Shown in pieces: positions 10,333 to 18,481 of a stretch of 64,000 nt of DNA (within the stretch, counting starts at the first letter, position 1; each line of letters opens with the position of its first letter). The notes beneath the pieces were generated by a model. It was given only the letters and a program-made list of their open reading frames with translations, was not told the DNA's origin and searched no databases. The DNA comes from a bacterium YEK0313 (lineage in GTDB: Bacteria > Pseudomonadota > Alphaproteobacteria > Rhizobiales > Phreatobacteraceae). The stretch covers positions 3,624,615 to 3,688,614 of the forward strand of contig CCMO02000001.1 in assembly GCA_000751295.2 (NCBI GenBank). The letters run 5' to 3'. The translations under genes were made by a program, and so were the position numbers.

Positions 10333-11105
10333 TCGCCGAGCAGGTTGAGGCCGAGCACGGTGACGAAGATGGCAAGGCCCGGGAAGACCGAGATCCAGGG
10401 CGCGGTGGAGATCTGCTCGCGGGCGTCGGAGAGCATGCTGCCCCAGCTCGGGAACGGCGGGCGGATGCCGAGGCCGAGGAAGGACAGGGTCGCCTCCGCC
10501 AGCACCGCGCCGCCGATGCCGAGCGTGCCGATGACGATGATCGGGCCGAGCATGTTGGGCAGGAGCTGGGTCAGCATGATCCGGATGTCGCTGTAGCCGA
10601 GGGTCTTCGCCGCCTGGACATAGCCCTGGCTTTTCAGCGACAGCGCCGAGGCGCGCGCCAGGCGGCAGGTGAACGACCAGTTGGTGAGGCCGAGCGCGAT
10701 GAGGAGACTGGTGAGACCGGGACTGAGCACGGCCATGATCGCCAGCGCGAAGATCAGCGAGGGGATCGACAGCATCATATTGGTGAGGCCAGAGACGAAA
10801 TCGTCCCACCAGCCGCCCCAGTAGCCGGCGGACAGGCCGAGCGCGACGCCGATCACCGTGTTGATGAGCTGCGAGATGATGCCGACGGTGAGCGAGATGC
10901 GCGCGCCGTAGAGCACGCGGCTGTAGATGTCGCGCCCCTGGGCATCGGTGCCGAACCAGAATTCGGCGCCCGGCGGCAGCTCGGCATTCATCAGGTTGGC
11001 GTCGAGCACCGGGTCGGAATGGGCGAGCCAGGGCGCGAACACCCCGGCCACCACCACGACCGCGAGCGAGATGCCGCCGATGACGAGACTGGCATTGAGC
11101 TTCAT
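10284..11105 (-). CDS. Peptide ABC transporter permease (DppC type)
   Basis: This inner-membrane permease has 273 residues. The N-terminal helix (ASLVIGGISLAVVVVAGVFAPW) is followed by the OppC-type segment PPGAEFWFGTDAQGRDIYSRVLYGAR, about five further helices, and the EAA loop around EATLSFLGLGIRPPFPSWGSML. It ends LGDGLRDILDPQSRSRRS, the conserved DppC terminus. It starts 10 bp after the dppB stop. The second copy of its 3' end (see repeat) does not alter this gene. Confidence 0.95.
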   Translation of the reverse strand: MKLNASLVIGGISLAVVVVAGVFAPWLAHSDPVLDANLMNAELPPGAEFWFGTDAQGRDIYSRVLYGARISLTVGIISQLINTVIGVALGLSAGYWGGWWDDFVSGLTNMMLSIPSLIFALAIMAVLSPGLTSLLIALGLTNWSFTCRLARASALSLKSQGYVQAAKTLGYSDIRIMLTQLLPNMLGPIIVIGTLGIGGAVLAEATLSFLGLGIRPPFPSWGSMLSDAREQISTAPWISVFPGLAIFVTVLGLNLLGDGLRDILDPQSRSRRS

Positions 11106-11115
11106 GGGCGCGCCC

Positions 11116-12051
11116 TCAGGTATATTTGATGCGCGGATCGACGATGGCGCAGAGCACGTCGACCAGCGTGTTGATGACGAGGAAAAGCAGCACGATGAAC
11201 AGGATCGCGCCCTGCACCACCGGAATGTCGCGCAGGGTGACGCTGTCGACCAGCAGCGAGCCGAGGCCCGGCCAGGCGAACAGCTTCTCGACCACCACGG
11301 CCTGGCCGATCACCGTGCCGAACTGCAGGCCGATCGTGGTGAGCACAATGACCAGCGCATTGCGCGCGAGATGCCAGCGCACCACCCGGCTTTCGCTCAT
11401 GCCCTTGGAACGGGCGGTGCGGACGAAATCGGCATTCATGATGTCCAGTACGGCGGCGCGGGTGGTGCGCGCGAGCAGCGCCATTGGCGCGACGCCGAGC
11501 GTCACCGCCGGCAGGATCAGGTGGCTTAAGCCCCCATTGCCGTAGCCGAAGCTCGGCAGCCAGCCGAGCTGCAGCGCGAAGAGGTACATGAGCAGCAGGC
11601 CGAGCCAGAATTTCGGCAGCGACAGTCCCGAAACGGCACCGACCATGGACAATGTGTCGAGCAGGCTGCCGGGCTTCAGCGCCGCGATGAAACCGAGCGC
11701 GACGCCGAAGACGATGGCGAAGACCATGGCCGCGAAGGTGAGCTGGGCGGTCGGCCAGAGCCGGGCCATCAGCATGGAGCCGACCGACTGGCGGGTGCGG
11801 AACGAGGTGCCGAGGTCGAGCTGGGCGAGCTTCAGGACATAGTTGCCGAACCGGACATGAACCGGGTCGGAGAGGCCAAGCTCCTTGTTCATGCGCTCCA
11901 TCACGGCCGGGTCGATGACGGTGCGGCCGTCGTCGCCGAGGCTGGAGGCGAAGGTGCCGGGAATGACGCTGAACAGGATGAAGATGAGGGCTGCGACGGC
12001 CAGGATGATGGGTACGGCCTGAACGAGGCGGCGCACGACGAAACGGATCAT
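11116..12051 (-). CDS. Peptide ABC transporter permease (DppB type)
   Basis: This 311-residue permease begins MIRFVVRRLVQAVPIILAV, the standard DppB N-terminus (RRL, then the first helix), and continues with the family's large first periplasmic loop and EAA loop (FVRTARSKGMSESRVVRWHLARNAL). GGAGCTCTCC just before ATG 12051 supports this start over the longer frame to 12225. The C-terminus VDPRIKYT is typical of DppB. It pairs with the following DppC-type permease. Confidence 0.96.
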   Translation of the reverse strand: MIRFVVRRLVQAVPIILAVAALIFILFSVIPGTFASSLGDDGRTVIDPAVMERMNKELGLSDPVHVRFGNYVLKLAQLDLGTSFRTRQSVGSMLMARLWPTAQLTFAAMVFAIVFGVALGFIAALKPGSLLDTLSMVGAVSGLSLPKFWLGLLLMYLFALQLGWLPSFGYGNGGLSHLILPAVTLGVAPMALLARTTRAAVLDIMNADFVRTARSKGMSESRVVRWHLARNALVIVLTTIGLQFGTVIGQAVVVEKLFAWPGLGSLLVDSVTLRDIPVVQGAILFIVLLFLVINTLVDVLCAIVDPRIKYT

Positions 12052-12130
12052 GGAGAGCTCCGGCCAGACGCTCCGGCAAGGCTCAGGCAAGGCCCGGAAC
12101 GCGCGATGTGACGGTCGGATCGATCGTGGA

Positions 12131-12161
12131 CGGGCCCGCCCCTTCGGGAGGCGCGGGCCCG
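12131..12161 (-). promoter_or_regulatory. Intercistronic stem-loop between binding-protein and permease genes
   Basis: A perfect 9-bp stem (CGGGCCCGC / GCGGGCCCG) encloses a 13-base loop holding a further CCC-TTC-GGG mini-stem. It lies 9 bp after the dppA stop with no T-tract. Such hairpins between solute-binding and permease genes commonly stabilise the upstream message or reduce downstream transcription, so that the binding protein is made in excess. Confidence 0.55.
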
Positions 12162-12169
12162 GCGCGCGC

Positions 12170-13771
12170 CTATTTGGCGGGCGAGGTCTCGTCGATCCAG
12201 ATGTCCTCGTAGTTCTGGACCGCAAGCTCCGTCGCGTTCGGCTGCAGCCCGTGCACCCAGGGCTGATAGGCCATCACCGCCTTGTTGTAGTTGAAGAACC
12301 AGAACGGCAGCTCTTCGTAGAGGATGGCATTGGCGCGGCGCAAGAGATCGAGCCGCTTGGCCTGGTCGTCGGTGCGGCCGGCCTCGTCCAGCAGCCGGTC
12401 GAAATCGGCGTTGCGGAACAGCGCGTAGTTGCAGGCCGATTGCGGCGTCGCCGAATGGAAGCAGCGCAGCGCGGTGGCCGGATCCGGCCCCGATGACATG
12501 GAATACATGAAGGCCTGGTACTGGCCGCTGCGCAGCACCTCGGCGAGCACGGTGGATTCGACCGGCTTGATCGTCGCCCGGATGCCGACGCGCTGCAGCA
12601 TCGGGATGATCGCCTCGACCACGACGATGCCCCAGCTCTCGTTGGCGGTGGCGGTGAACTCGAATTCGAAACCGTTGGGATAACCGGCCTCGGCGAGCAG
12701 CTGGCGCGCCTTGGCCGGATCATGGGCATAGGGCCGCAGCGCAGGGTCATAGGCGGGCGAAGAGATCGGCAGCCAGCTGGTCGCGCGGAACGCCTTCTCG
12801 CGCAGCAGGCGCTTGATGATGAGATCGGCATCGATGGCATAGGCGATCGCCTGGCGCACGCGCCGGTCGGCGAAGGGCTTGAAGCTCAGGTTCATGCCGA
12901 TCGAGCGGGTGAACACCTCGGGCACTTCGAGCAGGCCGCGCGAGAGCTGGGCGTCGCCGCGATAGGCGACATATTGCGCGGCGCCGAGGATCGAGGCATC
13001 GATCTCGCGGCTGCGGAAGGCGACGTCGCGCGCGGCGGCCTCGCCCATGATCGAGATCACCACCCGGTCGGCATAGGGCCGGCCCGGCTTGTAGTAGCGC
13101 TCCCAGCGCTCGGCGACGAGGCGCGAGCCCGGCACATATTCGACGAACTTGTACGGGCCGAGGCCGATCGGCCGCGACAGGAAGGCTTCGCTGTTGCCTT
13201 CCCCTTGCGGATAGATCGAGGTGGTGGCCTGGAAGAAGTTGAAGGCCGGGTCGACCTTCTCGGTCAGCGTCATTTCCAGGGTGAAGTCGTCGATCTTGCG
13301 CAGGCCCGAGATCTCGCGCGCCTGGCCCTTCTCGACCTCGACCGCGCCCTTGATGATGCGGGCGTAGCGCGCGCCCGGAAACGCCTTGGAGGCGTCCATC
13401 AGCCGGGTATAGGTCCAGATGATGTCGTCGGCGGTCATCCGCCGGCCGTTGTGGAAATAGGCGTCGTCGCGCAGCTTGAACGTATAGACGAGGCCGTCCG
13501 CCGAGACCTGCGCCTCGCGGGCAAGCTCCAGCACCGGCTTGTTGGCGTTCGCGTCCCAGCTGTAGAGCGTCCGGTGGATCGCCCGCGCCCAGATCTCGTC
13601 CTGGCTGCGCGGCGTCGTATGGATGTCGAGGCTCGCAAAGCTCGAGCCGTAGGGCGCGGTGAACCGGATCGTGCCGCCGCGTCGCGGCGTCTGCGCATCG
13701 GCGGCCGTGGCCAAGAGCCCGGCCACTCCCATGACGGCGGCGAACGCCATCGCAACAAAAGACTTCCTCAT
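12170..13771 (-). CDS. Peptide/nickel-type ABC transporter substrate-binding protein (SBP family 5)
   Basis: This 533-residue periplasmic protein carries a clear Sec signal peptide (MRKSFVAMAFAAVMGVAGLLATAADAQ, cleavage after ADA-Q). The SBP_bac_5 body includes LVYTFKLRDDAYFHNGRRMTADDIIWTYTRL and FADRRVRQAIAYAID. This family binds oligopeptides, dipeptides, opines, nickel or glycosides; the exact ligand is not readable. It is first in the operon SBP-permease-permease-ATPase-ATPase-PLP enzyme. The terminal D-cysteine desulfhydrase-like gene makes a peptide or amino-acid-derived substrate the best guess. Confidence 0.94.
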   Translation of the reverse strand: MRKSFVAMAFAAVMGVAGLLATAADAQTPRRGGTIRFTAPYGSSFASLDIHTTPRSQDEIWARAIHRTLYSWDANANKPVLELAREAQVSADGLVYTFKLRDDAYFHNGRRMTADDIIWTYTRLMDASKAFPGARYARIIKGAVEVEKGQAREISGLRKIDDFTLEMTLTEKVDPAFNFFQATTSIYPQGEGNSEAFLSRPIGLGPYKFVEYVPGSRLVAERWERYYKPGRPYADRVVISIMGEAAARDVAFRSREIDASILGAAQYVAYRGDAQLSRGLLEVPEVFTRSIGMNLSFKPFADRRVRQAIAYAIDADLIIKRLLREKAFRATSWLPISSPAYDPALRPYAHDPAKARQLLAEAGYPNGFEFEFTATANESWGIVVVEAIIPMLQRVGIRATIKPVESTVLAEVLRSGQYQAFMYSMSSGPDPATALRCFHSATPQSACNYALFRNADFDRLLDEAGRTDDQAKRLDLLRRANAILYEELPFWFFNYNKAVMAYQPWVHGLQPNATELAVQNYEDIWIDETSPAK

Positions 13772-14195
13772 GAAGGCCTCTACTCCCCCGGACCGTCAGC
13801 CGCCTGGCTGCGGCTTCCACGAGCCGGCCCTTGCCGACTCCGACATGCCGATCGCAGGTGACGACCCGCGCCGGCTCTTCTTGCTGAGACGCAGCCTAGA
13901 ATCATTCCGCCGCCGGAGGCGACTGCCATTTTGCACAAGTCCCCTACAGATTGCCGGGAGCTGCCGGCAGAATGCCGTCTCCATTCGCCTCCGGGATCGT
14001 GACAGGCGGGCGCAGCTCGTATCGTCGCCTGCCGCGACCGGCCTGCCGCTGCGTGCTGGAACGCCCCGCCCGGCACGCCTGTACCGTCCGCAGCCTGCCG
14101 GTCGCCCCAAAACGGCCCCTTGGGAAAACTTTGACAAGACGGGTTGATGACGGCTGCGAACATCCCTATAAACCGGCGCGCCGCATCGCGGTCGC
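13772..14195. other. Intergenic region between the binding-protein gene and tRNA-Glu
   Basis: No coding frame here has family similarity; the several short frames on both strands look like GC-driven artefacts. The left part must hold the promoter of the peptide-importer operon, but I could not single out convincing boxes. The right end holds the tRNA promoter annotated separately. Confidence 0.5.
14144..14172 (+). promoter_or_regulatory. Predicted sigma70-type promoter of tRNA-Glu
   Basis: TTGATG (14144-14149) and TATAAA (14167-14172) are separated by 17 bp and end 23 bp before the tRNA. A TTGACA at 14131 is too far from this -10 (30 bp) to pair with it. Confidence 0.55.
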
Positions 14196-14271
14196 GCTCC
14201 CTTCGTCTAGAGGCCTAGGACACCAGCCTTTCACGTTGGGTACAGGGGTTCGAATCCCCTAGGGAGCGCCA
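14196..14271 (+). tRNA. tRNA-Glu (anticodon TTC)
   Basis: A complete 76-nt cloverleaf. The acceptor stem is GCTCCCT paired with AGGGAGC, followed by discriminator G and encoded CCA (14269-14271). The anticodon loop is CTTTCAC with anticodon TTC, and the T arm is CAGGGGTTCGAATCCCCTA with the standard TTCGAAT loop. It stands alone, not in an rRNA operon. Confidence 0.97.
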
Positions 14272-14463
14272 ATTTCCGCCGACGGCCCGCCCCCAGCACG
14301 CTATTGCTGCCGAAACCGAGCCCTTGCCGGGATCGGCTGATGCCGAGGCATGAAGGCGTCGAATCGGCGCTTTTGTCAGTAAAGAAGTTCGAAGCGCTTA
14401 CGTGCCGCTGAGGCGATTTTGGCGCATGCCCGAAGCGGGCACCGAGCGGTCATACGCGGAACT

Positions 14464-14491
14464 CTTGAAAGGGCGGCGGCCTGCCCTAAAT
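14464..14491 (+). promoter_or_regulatory. RpoH (sigma32)-type heat-shock promoter
   Basis: CTTGAAA (14464-14470) matches the sigma32 -35 element exactly, and CCCTAAAT (14484-14491), 13 bp downstream, resembles the -10 element CCCCATNT. It lies just upstream of the ROSE leader of the first Hsp20 gene. Confidence 0.7.
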
Positions 14492-14497
14492 CCCTAA

Positions 14498-14593
14498 ACA
14501 CCGGTCGCCGATAGGGGCCGGCCCGCCGGACTGTGTCACACACACGCCGGCGGGTGACGCTTGTATCCATGTTGCTCAATGGAGGATGTGGCT
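14498..14593 (+). ncRNA. ROSE-type RNA thermometer in the hsp20 5' leader
   Basis: The leader folds into stacked hairpins. One pairs CCGGTC with GGCCGG near 14501-14520, and one pairs CCCGCCGG with CCGGCGGG. The 3' hairpin spans 14568-14590: CATGTT, a bulged G (14574) and CTC pair with the GAG and GATGTG around the Shine-Dalgarno GGAGGA, closing a 4-base loop. The TTGCTC strand with a bulged G opposite the Shine-Dalgarno is the hallmark of ROSE elements, which melt at heat-shock temperature to permit translation in rhizobial small heat-shock genes. The start at 14498 is inferred from the promoter. Confidence 0.82.
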
Positions 14594-15073
14594 ATGAGAA
14601 CCACTCTGGACGTCTCTCCGCTGTTCCGGTCGAGCATCGGCTTCGACCAGATGCTGAACGCGCTCGAGGCAGCAAGCCGAGTCGAACCGTTCAATGACTG
14701 GCCACCTTACGACATCGTCAAGGTGGGCGAGGACGACTACCGCATCACGATGGCGCTGGCCGGCTTCGCGCAGAACGATCTGACCATCACGCAGGAACAG
14801 AACCTTCTCATCGTGTCTGGCCAAAGGCCCGAGGATGACGACGCGCGGTATCTGCATCGCGGTATCGCCAACCAGGCGTTCCAGCGTCGCTTCGAGCTCG
14901 CCGACCATGTCAAGGTCGTCGGTGCCAAGCTCGGAAACGGACTGCTGATCATCGACCTCAAGCGCGAACTGCCCGAGGCGATGAAGCCGCGCCGGATCGA
15001 GATCGCGGCCGGCGCCACGCTTCCGAAGGTCGAGACGAAGCAGAGCCAGCCCGAGACGCGGGCTGCTGCCTGA
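14594..15073 (+). CDS. Small heat-shock protein Hsp20 (IbpA-type)
   Basis: This ATP-independent holdase chaperone has 159 residues from MRTTLDVSPLFRSSIGFDQ, with FxxMLNAL and the phrase PPYDIVKVGEDDYRITMALAGF leading into the alpha-crystallin domain. The domain ends with the conserved GVGL-like strand, seen here as AKLGNGLLIIDLKRE. The phrase PPYDIVK is characteristic of class A bacterial Hsps. An in-frame upstream ATG at 14579 lies inside the ROSE hairpin; ATG 14594 with GGAGGA eight bases before it is the real start. It is controlled by the RpoH-type promoter and RNA thermometer. Confidence 0.95.
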   Translation: MRTTLDVSPLFRSSIGFDQMLNALEAASRVEPFNDWPPYDIVKVGEDDYRITMALAGFAQNDLTITQEQNLLIVSGQRPEDDDARYLHRGIANQAFQRRFELADHVKVVGAKLGNGLLIIDLKRELPEAMKPRRIEIAAGATLPKVETKQSQPETRAAA

Positions 15074-15172
15074 GGCAGATCTTCCCGCCACAGCTGTTCG
15101 CACAGAGCGCCGGGCTGACTGCCCGGCGCCACGGGATCGCTATGGCAATTCAATGAACAGGAGGAGGATACA

Positions 15173-15676
15173 ATGGGTGTTCGCGACCTGATTCCCTGGG
15201 GCCGCTCGGCCAGCAGCCAGGTCCCGGTCCTCTATGGTGAGGATGACCGCAACCCGTTCCTGTCACTGCATCGCGAGATGAATCGGCTGTTCGACGATGT
15301 CTTCCGTTCATTCGACAGCCGCCTGCCGGCCCTGGGCTCCGTGCCTCGAGTCATCTGGCCCACCGTCGAGATTTCCGACACCGGCACAGAACTCAAGGTG
15401 ACGGCCGAGATTCCCGGACTTGAGGAGAACGACATCGAGGTGCTGCTCGATGACGGTGGGCTGACGCTGAAAGGCGAAAAGCGTTCCGAGACAGAAGACA
15501 AGGAGAAGCAGTTCTCCGAACGCTTCTACGGTCATTTCGAGCGCCGAATTCCGCTCGGCATCGAGGTCGAGCCGGACAAGGTCGAGGCGCGCTTTCGAAA
15601 CGGCTTGCTGACCATAACCCTGCCCAAGAGCGCGAAAGCACAATCGCAGGCAAAGCGGATCGCGATCAAGAGCTGA
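15173..15676 (+). CDS. Small heat-shock protein Hsp20 (class C-like)
   Basis: This second Hsp20 paralogue has 167 residues. The N-terminal region (NPFLSLHREMNRLFDDVFRSF) precedes an alpha-crystallin domain at about residues 60-160, with EIPGLEENDIEVLLDDGGLTLKGEKR split over two strands and the closing strand ARFRNGLLTITLPK. It is only distantly related to its upstream neighbour. A strong AGGAGGA precedes ATG 15173. The 99-bp gap and shared orientation suggest cotranscription with the ROSE-controlled gene, though this second gene has no obvious thermometer of its own. Confidence 0.94.
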   Translation: MGVRDLIPWGRSASSQVPVLYGEDDRNPFLSLHREMNRLFDDVFRSFDSRLPALGSVPRVIWPTVEISDTGTELKVTAEIPGLEENDIEVLLDDGGLTLKGEKRSETEDKEKQFSERFYGHFERRIPLGIEVEPDKVEARFRNGLLTITLPKSAKAQSQAKRIAIKS

Positions 15677-15689
15677 CGAGGTGGAATAG

Positions 15690-15716
15690 CCGGCGGCGGT
15701 CTGGCAGCGCCGCCGG
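15690..15716 (+). terminator. Possible terminator hairpin after the Hsp20 pair
   Basis: A perfect 9-bp stem CCGGCGGCG / CGCCGCCGG with a 9-base loop lies 14 bp after the second Hsp20 stop. No T-tract follows (TACCATCCTTT), so it may act with Rho or merely protect the message end. Confidence 0.35.
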
Positions 15717-15874
15717 TACCATCCTTTGCCAGATGGGAGGGATGGACGAGGGAGATCTACACGCTCGGCTCGGAGGCGATCTTGGTCCCTAGGTGTGGAG
15801 TCTGGGGAGGTTGTTCATCGCCCGTGAGAGCCAGAAGGTGGTCGTTGCGACACGAAGCACCGCAGGGCACGAGG

Positions 15875-15985
15875 ATGAACAACCCGCACAAGAATGCGCG
15901 AACGACGCCGCTTGGTCGAGCGGAGATGATCCGGCGGATCGTAGGAGAGGGCCGGCCTGTCGGCGAAGTGGCGGCCGATCCGTGA
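15875..15985 (+). pseudogene. IS481-family transposase remnant (N-terminus only)
   Basis: This 36-codon frame, with GAGG just before its ATG, reads MNNPHKNARTTPLGRAEMIR and then RIVGEGRPVGEVAADP before a stop. It matches the conserved N-terminus and first HTH helix of IS481-family transposases (HKNARxTPxGR). Everything downstream (DDE domain) is missing. TGTGGAGTCTGGGGAG from 15794 could be a left terminal repeat, but no right end is seen. It is a decayed insertion-sequence scar beside a broken LysR gene. Confidence 0.75.
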
Positions 15986-16009
15986 AGCGGCAGCGGACGT
16001 CCGCCTCGG

Positions 16010-16390
16010 CCGGCCAGCGGCCGCATGTCCCGAATGAGATCGATGGGAAGGCGCAAGGCGGCCGGGACTTGGCGACGGCCGGGAAGGCGGGCGTGAAGGC
16101 CGCTCCCCATCGACGCCCAGTCTCCGAGCACGGCCATCAGGCCCCGTCCGGATGTGCGGGCGAAGGACAGGCTCCGCGCCGTCAATGATGCCGGCTCCAC
16201 CGAAGCCCAGACCGATCGAGGCATGGCTTGCATCGACGGTCAGTGTGCCGGGCGCGGCGAGCGCGACCGCCCTGTCGCTCCTTTCGAACTCCCATTGGCA
16301 AAGCTGGTCGGTGCCCCGTCGGATCCGGACACAGCGGTGACCCGGCAACTCGCGCCCGCCGCCTTGGTCGATCAGAACGCGGAGCGTCAC
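16010..16390 (-). pseudogene. LysR-type regulator fragment, frameshifted
   Basis: Two minus-strand frames together give the C-terminal half of a LysR effector domain. From 16390 to about 16142 one frame reads GHRCVRIRRGTDQLCQWEFER and on to GLGFGGAGIIDGAEPVLRPHIRTG, matching the family's HRCIRYR...WEFER...GLG. From about 16142 to 16010 another frame reads LMAVLGDW and PGRRQVPAALRLPIDLIRD, matching the usual LEDW...PSRRQxxPALRAFID ending. The switch falls in the run CGGGGC near 16142-16150. The HTH half is absent. This is a dead remnant, not a functional regulator. Confidence 0.7.
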
Positions 16391-16432
16391 CGACTGACGC
16401 TCGAAACCTTGGAGAGCACGTGGCCGTCCCCC

Positions 16433-16894
16433 TCACGGCGCCGCCTTCCAGTGCGGATTGTCGTGTTTCAGGATCACCATGGTCGTGGTTTCCCCGACCG
16501 CGGGGATGGACTGCAGCACGTCGCGGATGAAGGTGCCGAGCTCATCGAGGTCGCGCACCCAGATGCGCAGGACATAGTCGACATTGCCGGCCACCAGCAG
16601 GCATTCGGTGATCTCCGGCCGCTTGGCGATGGCCGAGAGGAACTGCTCGGTTCCTTCGGTACCATGGCGGGCCAGCCGCACCGAGCAGAGCACGCTGACC
16701 GTCAGACCGAGCGCCGCCGGGTCGATCCGGGCGGCATAACCCTTGATGACGCCCTCCTCCTCCATCCGCTTGACGCGGCGCCCGCAGGGCGTGGCCGACA
16801 GGCCGACGCGCTCGGCGAGATCCAGCATGGATATCCGCCCGTCCCGGCGCAGCACGTCGAGAATCCGGTGGTCGATCGCGTCGAGAACGGTCAT
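16433..16894 (-). CDS. Lrp/AsnC-family transcriptional regulator
   Basis: This 153-residue protein has an N-terminal winged HTH (LDAIDHRILDVLRRDGRISMLDLAERVGLSATPCGRRVKRMEEEGVI split over residues 4-50) and a C-terminal RAM/AsnC ligand-binding beta-alpha-beta domain (ECLLVAGNVDYVLRIWVRDLDEL). Members bind amino acids as octamers or dimers and control metabolism of that amino acid. It is transcribed divergently from the PLP aminotransferase at 17054, its most likely target. Confidence 0.96.
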   Translation of the reverse strand: MTVLDAIDHRILDVLRRDGRISMLDLAERVGLSATPCGRRVKRMEEEGVIKGYAARIDPAALGLTVSVLCSVRLARHGTEGTEQFLSAIAKRPEITECLLVAGNVDYVLRIWVRDLDELGTFIRDVLQSIPAVGETTTMVILKHDNPHWKAAP

Positions 16895-16927
16895 GAGTGA
16901 AAAACTCTCAAGATCTGCTCATCCTGA

Positions 16928-16937
16928 GTGATATCAC
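16928..16937. promoter_or_regulatory. Candidate Lrp-family operator
   Basis: GTGATATCAC is a perfect 10-bp palindrome in the 159-bp region between the lrp-like gene and the aminotransferase, 33 bp upstream of the regulator's start. Lrp-family sites are often AT-centred palindromes of this kind. Assignment rests on position and symmetry only. Confidence 0.4.
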
Positions 16938-17053
16938 GCGCAGATGCCGCGATGAACGTCCGAAATCGCGGAGTTTCATCAGGGTCTTGCCGATTAGACT
17001 GTCCTTGGCGGCCGCGCCTCACCGGCCGCCCAACCCGATCCGAGGACACGACC

Positions 17054-18262
17054 ATGGCGCCCCCTGCCCGACGCCCGACATTTGCCGGTTGGCTCGCCGA
17101 GACCAACGACGTCACGCAGATCTTCCTGGCGGCGGGCCGGATCCCTGACCTCATCAACATGGCCGGCGGCCTGCCCGACCCGGCGACCTGGCCGGTGGTC
17201 GATCTCTCGGCGCTCGCCGCCAGGGCGATAGCGGACCATCCCGGCGAGGCGCTCGCCTATGCCCCGATCGAGGGCCTGCCCGGCCTGCGCGACCTGATCG
17301 CGGCGCGCTTCAGCGCTCCGGGCCTCCATCTCACGCGCGACAATGTCCTGATCACATCGGGCGGGATGCAGGCTCTCGACCTCATCGGCAAGGTGCTGCT
17401 CGACCAGGGCGGGCTGGTCGCGGCGCAGAGCCCGGCCTATCTCGGCGCGCTCGACGCCTGGAAACCGCGCTATCCCCGCTATCGGCCGATGCGCCTGGAG
17501 GCCGGCGATTTCGACCCGGCGCTGGCGCTGCGCGATGCGCAGTTCGCCTATACCGTGCCGAATTTCTCGAACCCGACCGGCCGGCTGGTCGGGCTCGGGG
17601 AGCGCCGCGCGCTGGTCGCGGCGGCCGAAGCCACCGGCACCTGGCTCATCGAGGACGATCCCTATGGCACGCTCTATTACGATGGCGCGCCGCTGCCGCG
17701 GATGCTGAGCCTCTCGGCCGGCGGCGCGGCCGTCTATGACGGACCGGTCGTCTATCTCGGCACGCTGTCGAAGGAGCTCGCCCCCGGCTTCCGCATCGGC
17801 TGGGTCGTCGCCGCGCCCGACATGATCCAGGCCCTGATCAGCGCCAAGCAGGGTTCGGACATGTCGAGCTCAGGCCTCAGCCAGCGCATCGCGCACGAGG
17901 CTTTCGCGATGGGGCTGACCGAGCGCATCCTGCCAGATGTCCTCGCGCTCTACCGCGCGCGCCGCGATGCGCTCGGAGCGGCCATGGCGCGCCACCTCGG
18001 CGACCTCTTCGACTGGGAGATCCCGGCGGGCGGCATGTTCGTCTGGGCGACGGCGCGCGATGCCGCGCTCGACACCGATCGCCTGCTCCGCGAAGCGCTC
18101 GCGCACGGCGTCTGCATCACGCCGTCGAGCGTCTTCGATCCCGAAGGCCGGAACCGCCGGTCGATCCGCATCAACTTCACCCTGAACGCTCCCGCCAAGC
18201 TCGACGAAGGGGTGCGCCGGCTGGCCGAGGCGACCCGCACGGCGCTTGCCAGGGCGGCCTGA
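17054..18262 (+). CDS. PLP-dependent aminotransferase, class I/II (LysN / 2-aminoadipate transaminase-like)
   Basis: This fold-type I aminotransferase has 402 residues from MAPPARRPTFAGWLAET. It shows INMAGGLPDPATWP near the N-terminus, TSGGMQALDLIGK, the NFSNPTG substrate/cofactor loop, EDDPYGTLYYDG, and the PLP lysine in GTLSKELAPGFRIGW (K240). It resembles the aminotransferase half of MocR-type proteins and stand-alone 2-aminoadipate transaminases, with no GntR domain. A longer frame from 16928 is non-conserved. Divergence from an Lrp-family gene suggests amino-acid-responsive control of a degradative transamination. Confidence 0.92.
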   Translation: MAPPARRPTFAGWLAETNDVTQIFLAAGRIPDLINMAGGLPDPATWPVVDLSALAARAIADHPGEALAYAPIEGLPGLRDLIAARFSAPGLHLTRDNVLITSGGMQALDLIGKVLLDQGGLVAAQSPAYLGALDAWKPRYPRYRPMRLEAGDFDPALALRDAQFAYTVPNFSNPTGRLVGLGERRALVAAAEATGTWLIEDDPYGTLYYDGAPLPRMLSLSAGGAAVYDGPVVYLGTLSKELAPGFRIGWVVAAPDMIQALISAKQGSDMSSSGLSQRIAHEAFAMGLTERILPDVLALYRARRDALGAAMARHLGDLFDWEIPAGGMFVWATARDAALDTDRLLREALAHGVCITPSSVFDPEGRNRRSIRINFTLNAPAKLDEGVRRLAEATRTALARAA

Positions 18263-18481
18263 CCGGCTGCCGCAGGCGGCACGGCATGAGCCCGGCCCCC
18301 CGCGCAAATCGCGAACGGCCTCGGCGCTGTCCGGGCAGCGCCACGGCCGGCAACCTCGACGCGTTCGGGCATGCCTCCGGCCATGCCGGAAAACATGCGG
18401 AAGGCAGGCCGTCGCAAGCTGCGAACCGGCGCTGGTTCCGTGACCTCACCGGAGCGGACCGGCCCTTTCGGCCGCCTGGCG

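Noticed and set aside
14131..14136. TTGACA upstream of tRNA-Glu as its -35 element
   Set aside because: It is 30 bp from the only good -10 (TATAAA); TTGATG at 14144 has the correct 17-bp spacing.
15690..15716. Hairpin after the Hsp20 pair as a novel structured RNA
   Set aside because: A simple perfect stem with no conserved loop or T-tract is more likely an ordinary 3'-end structure.
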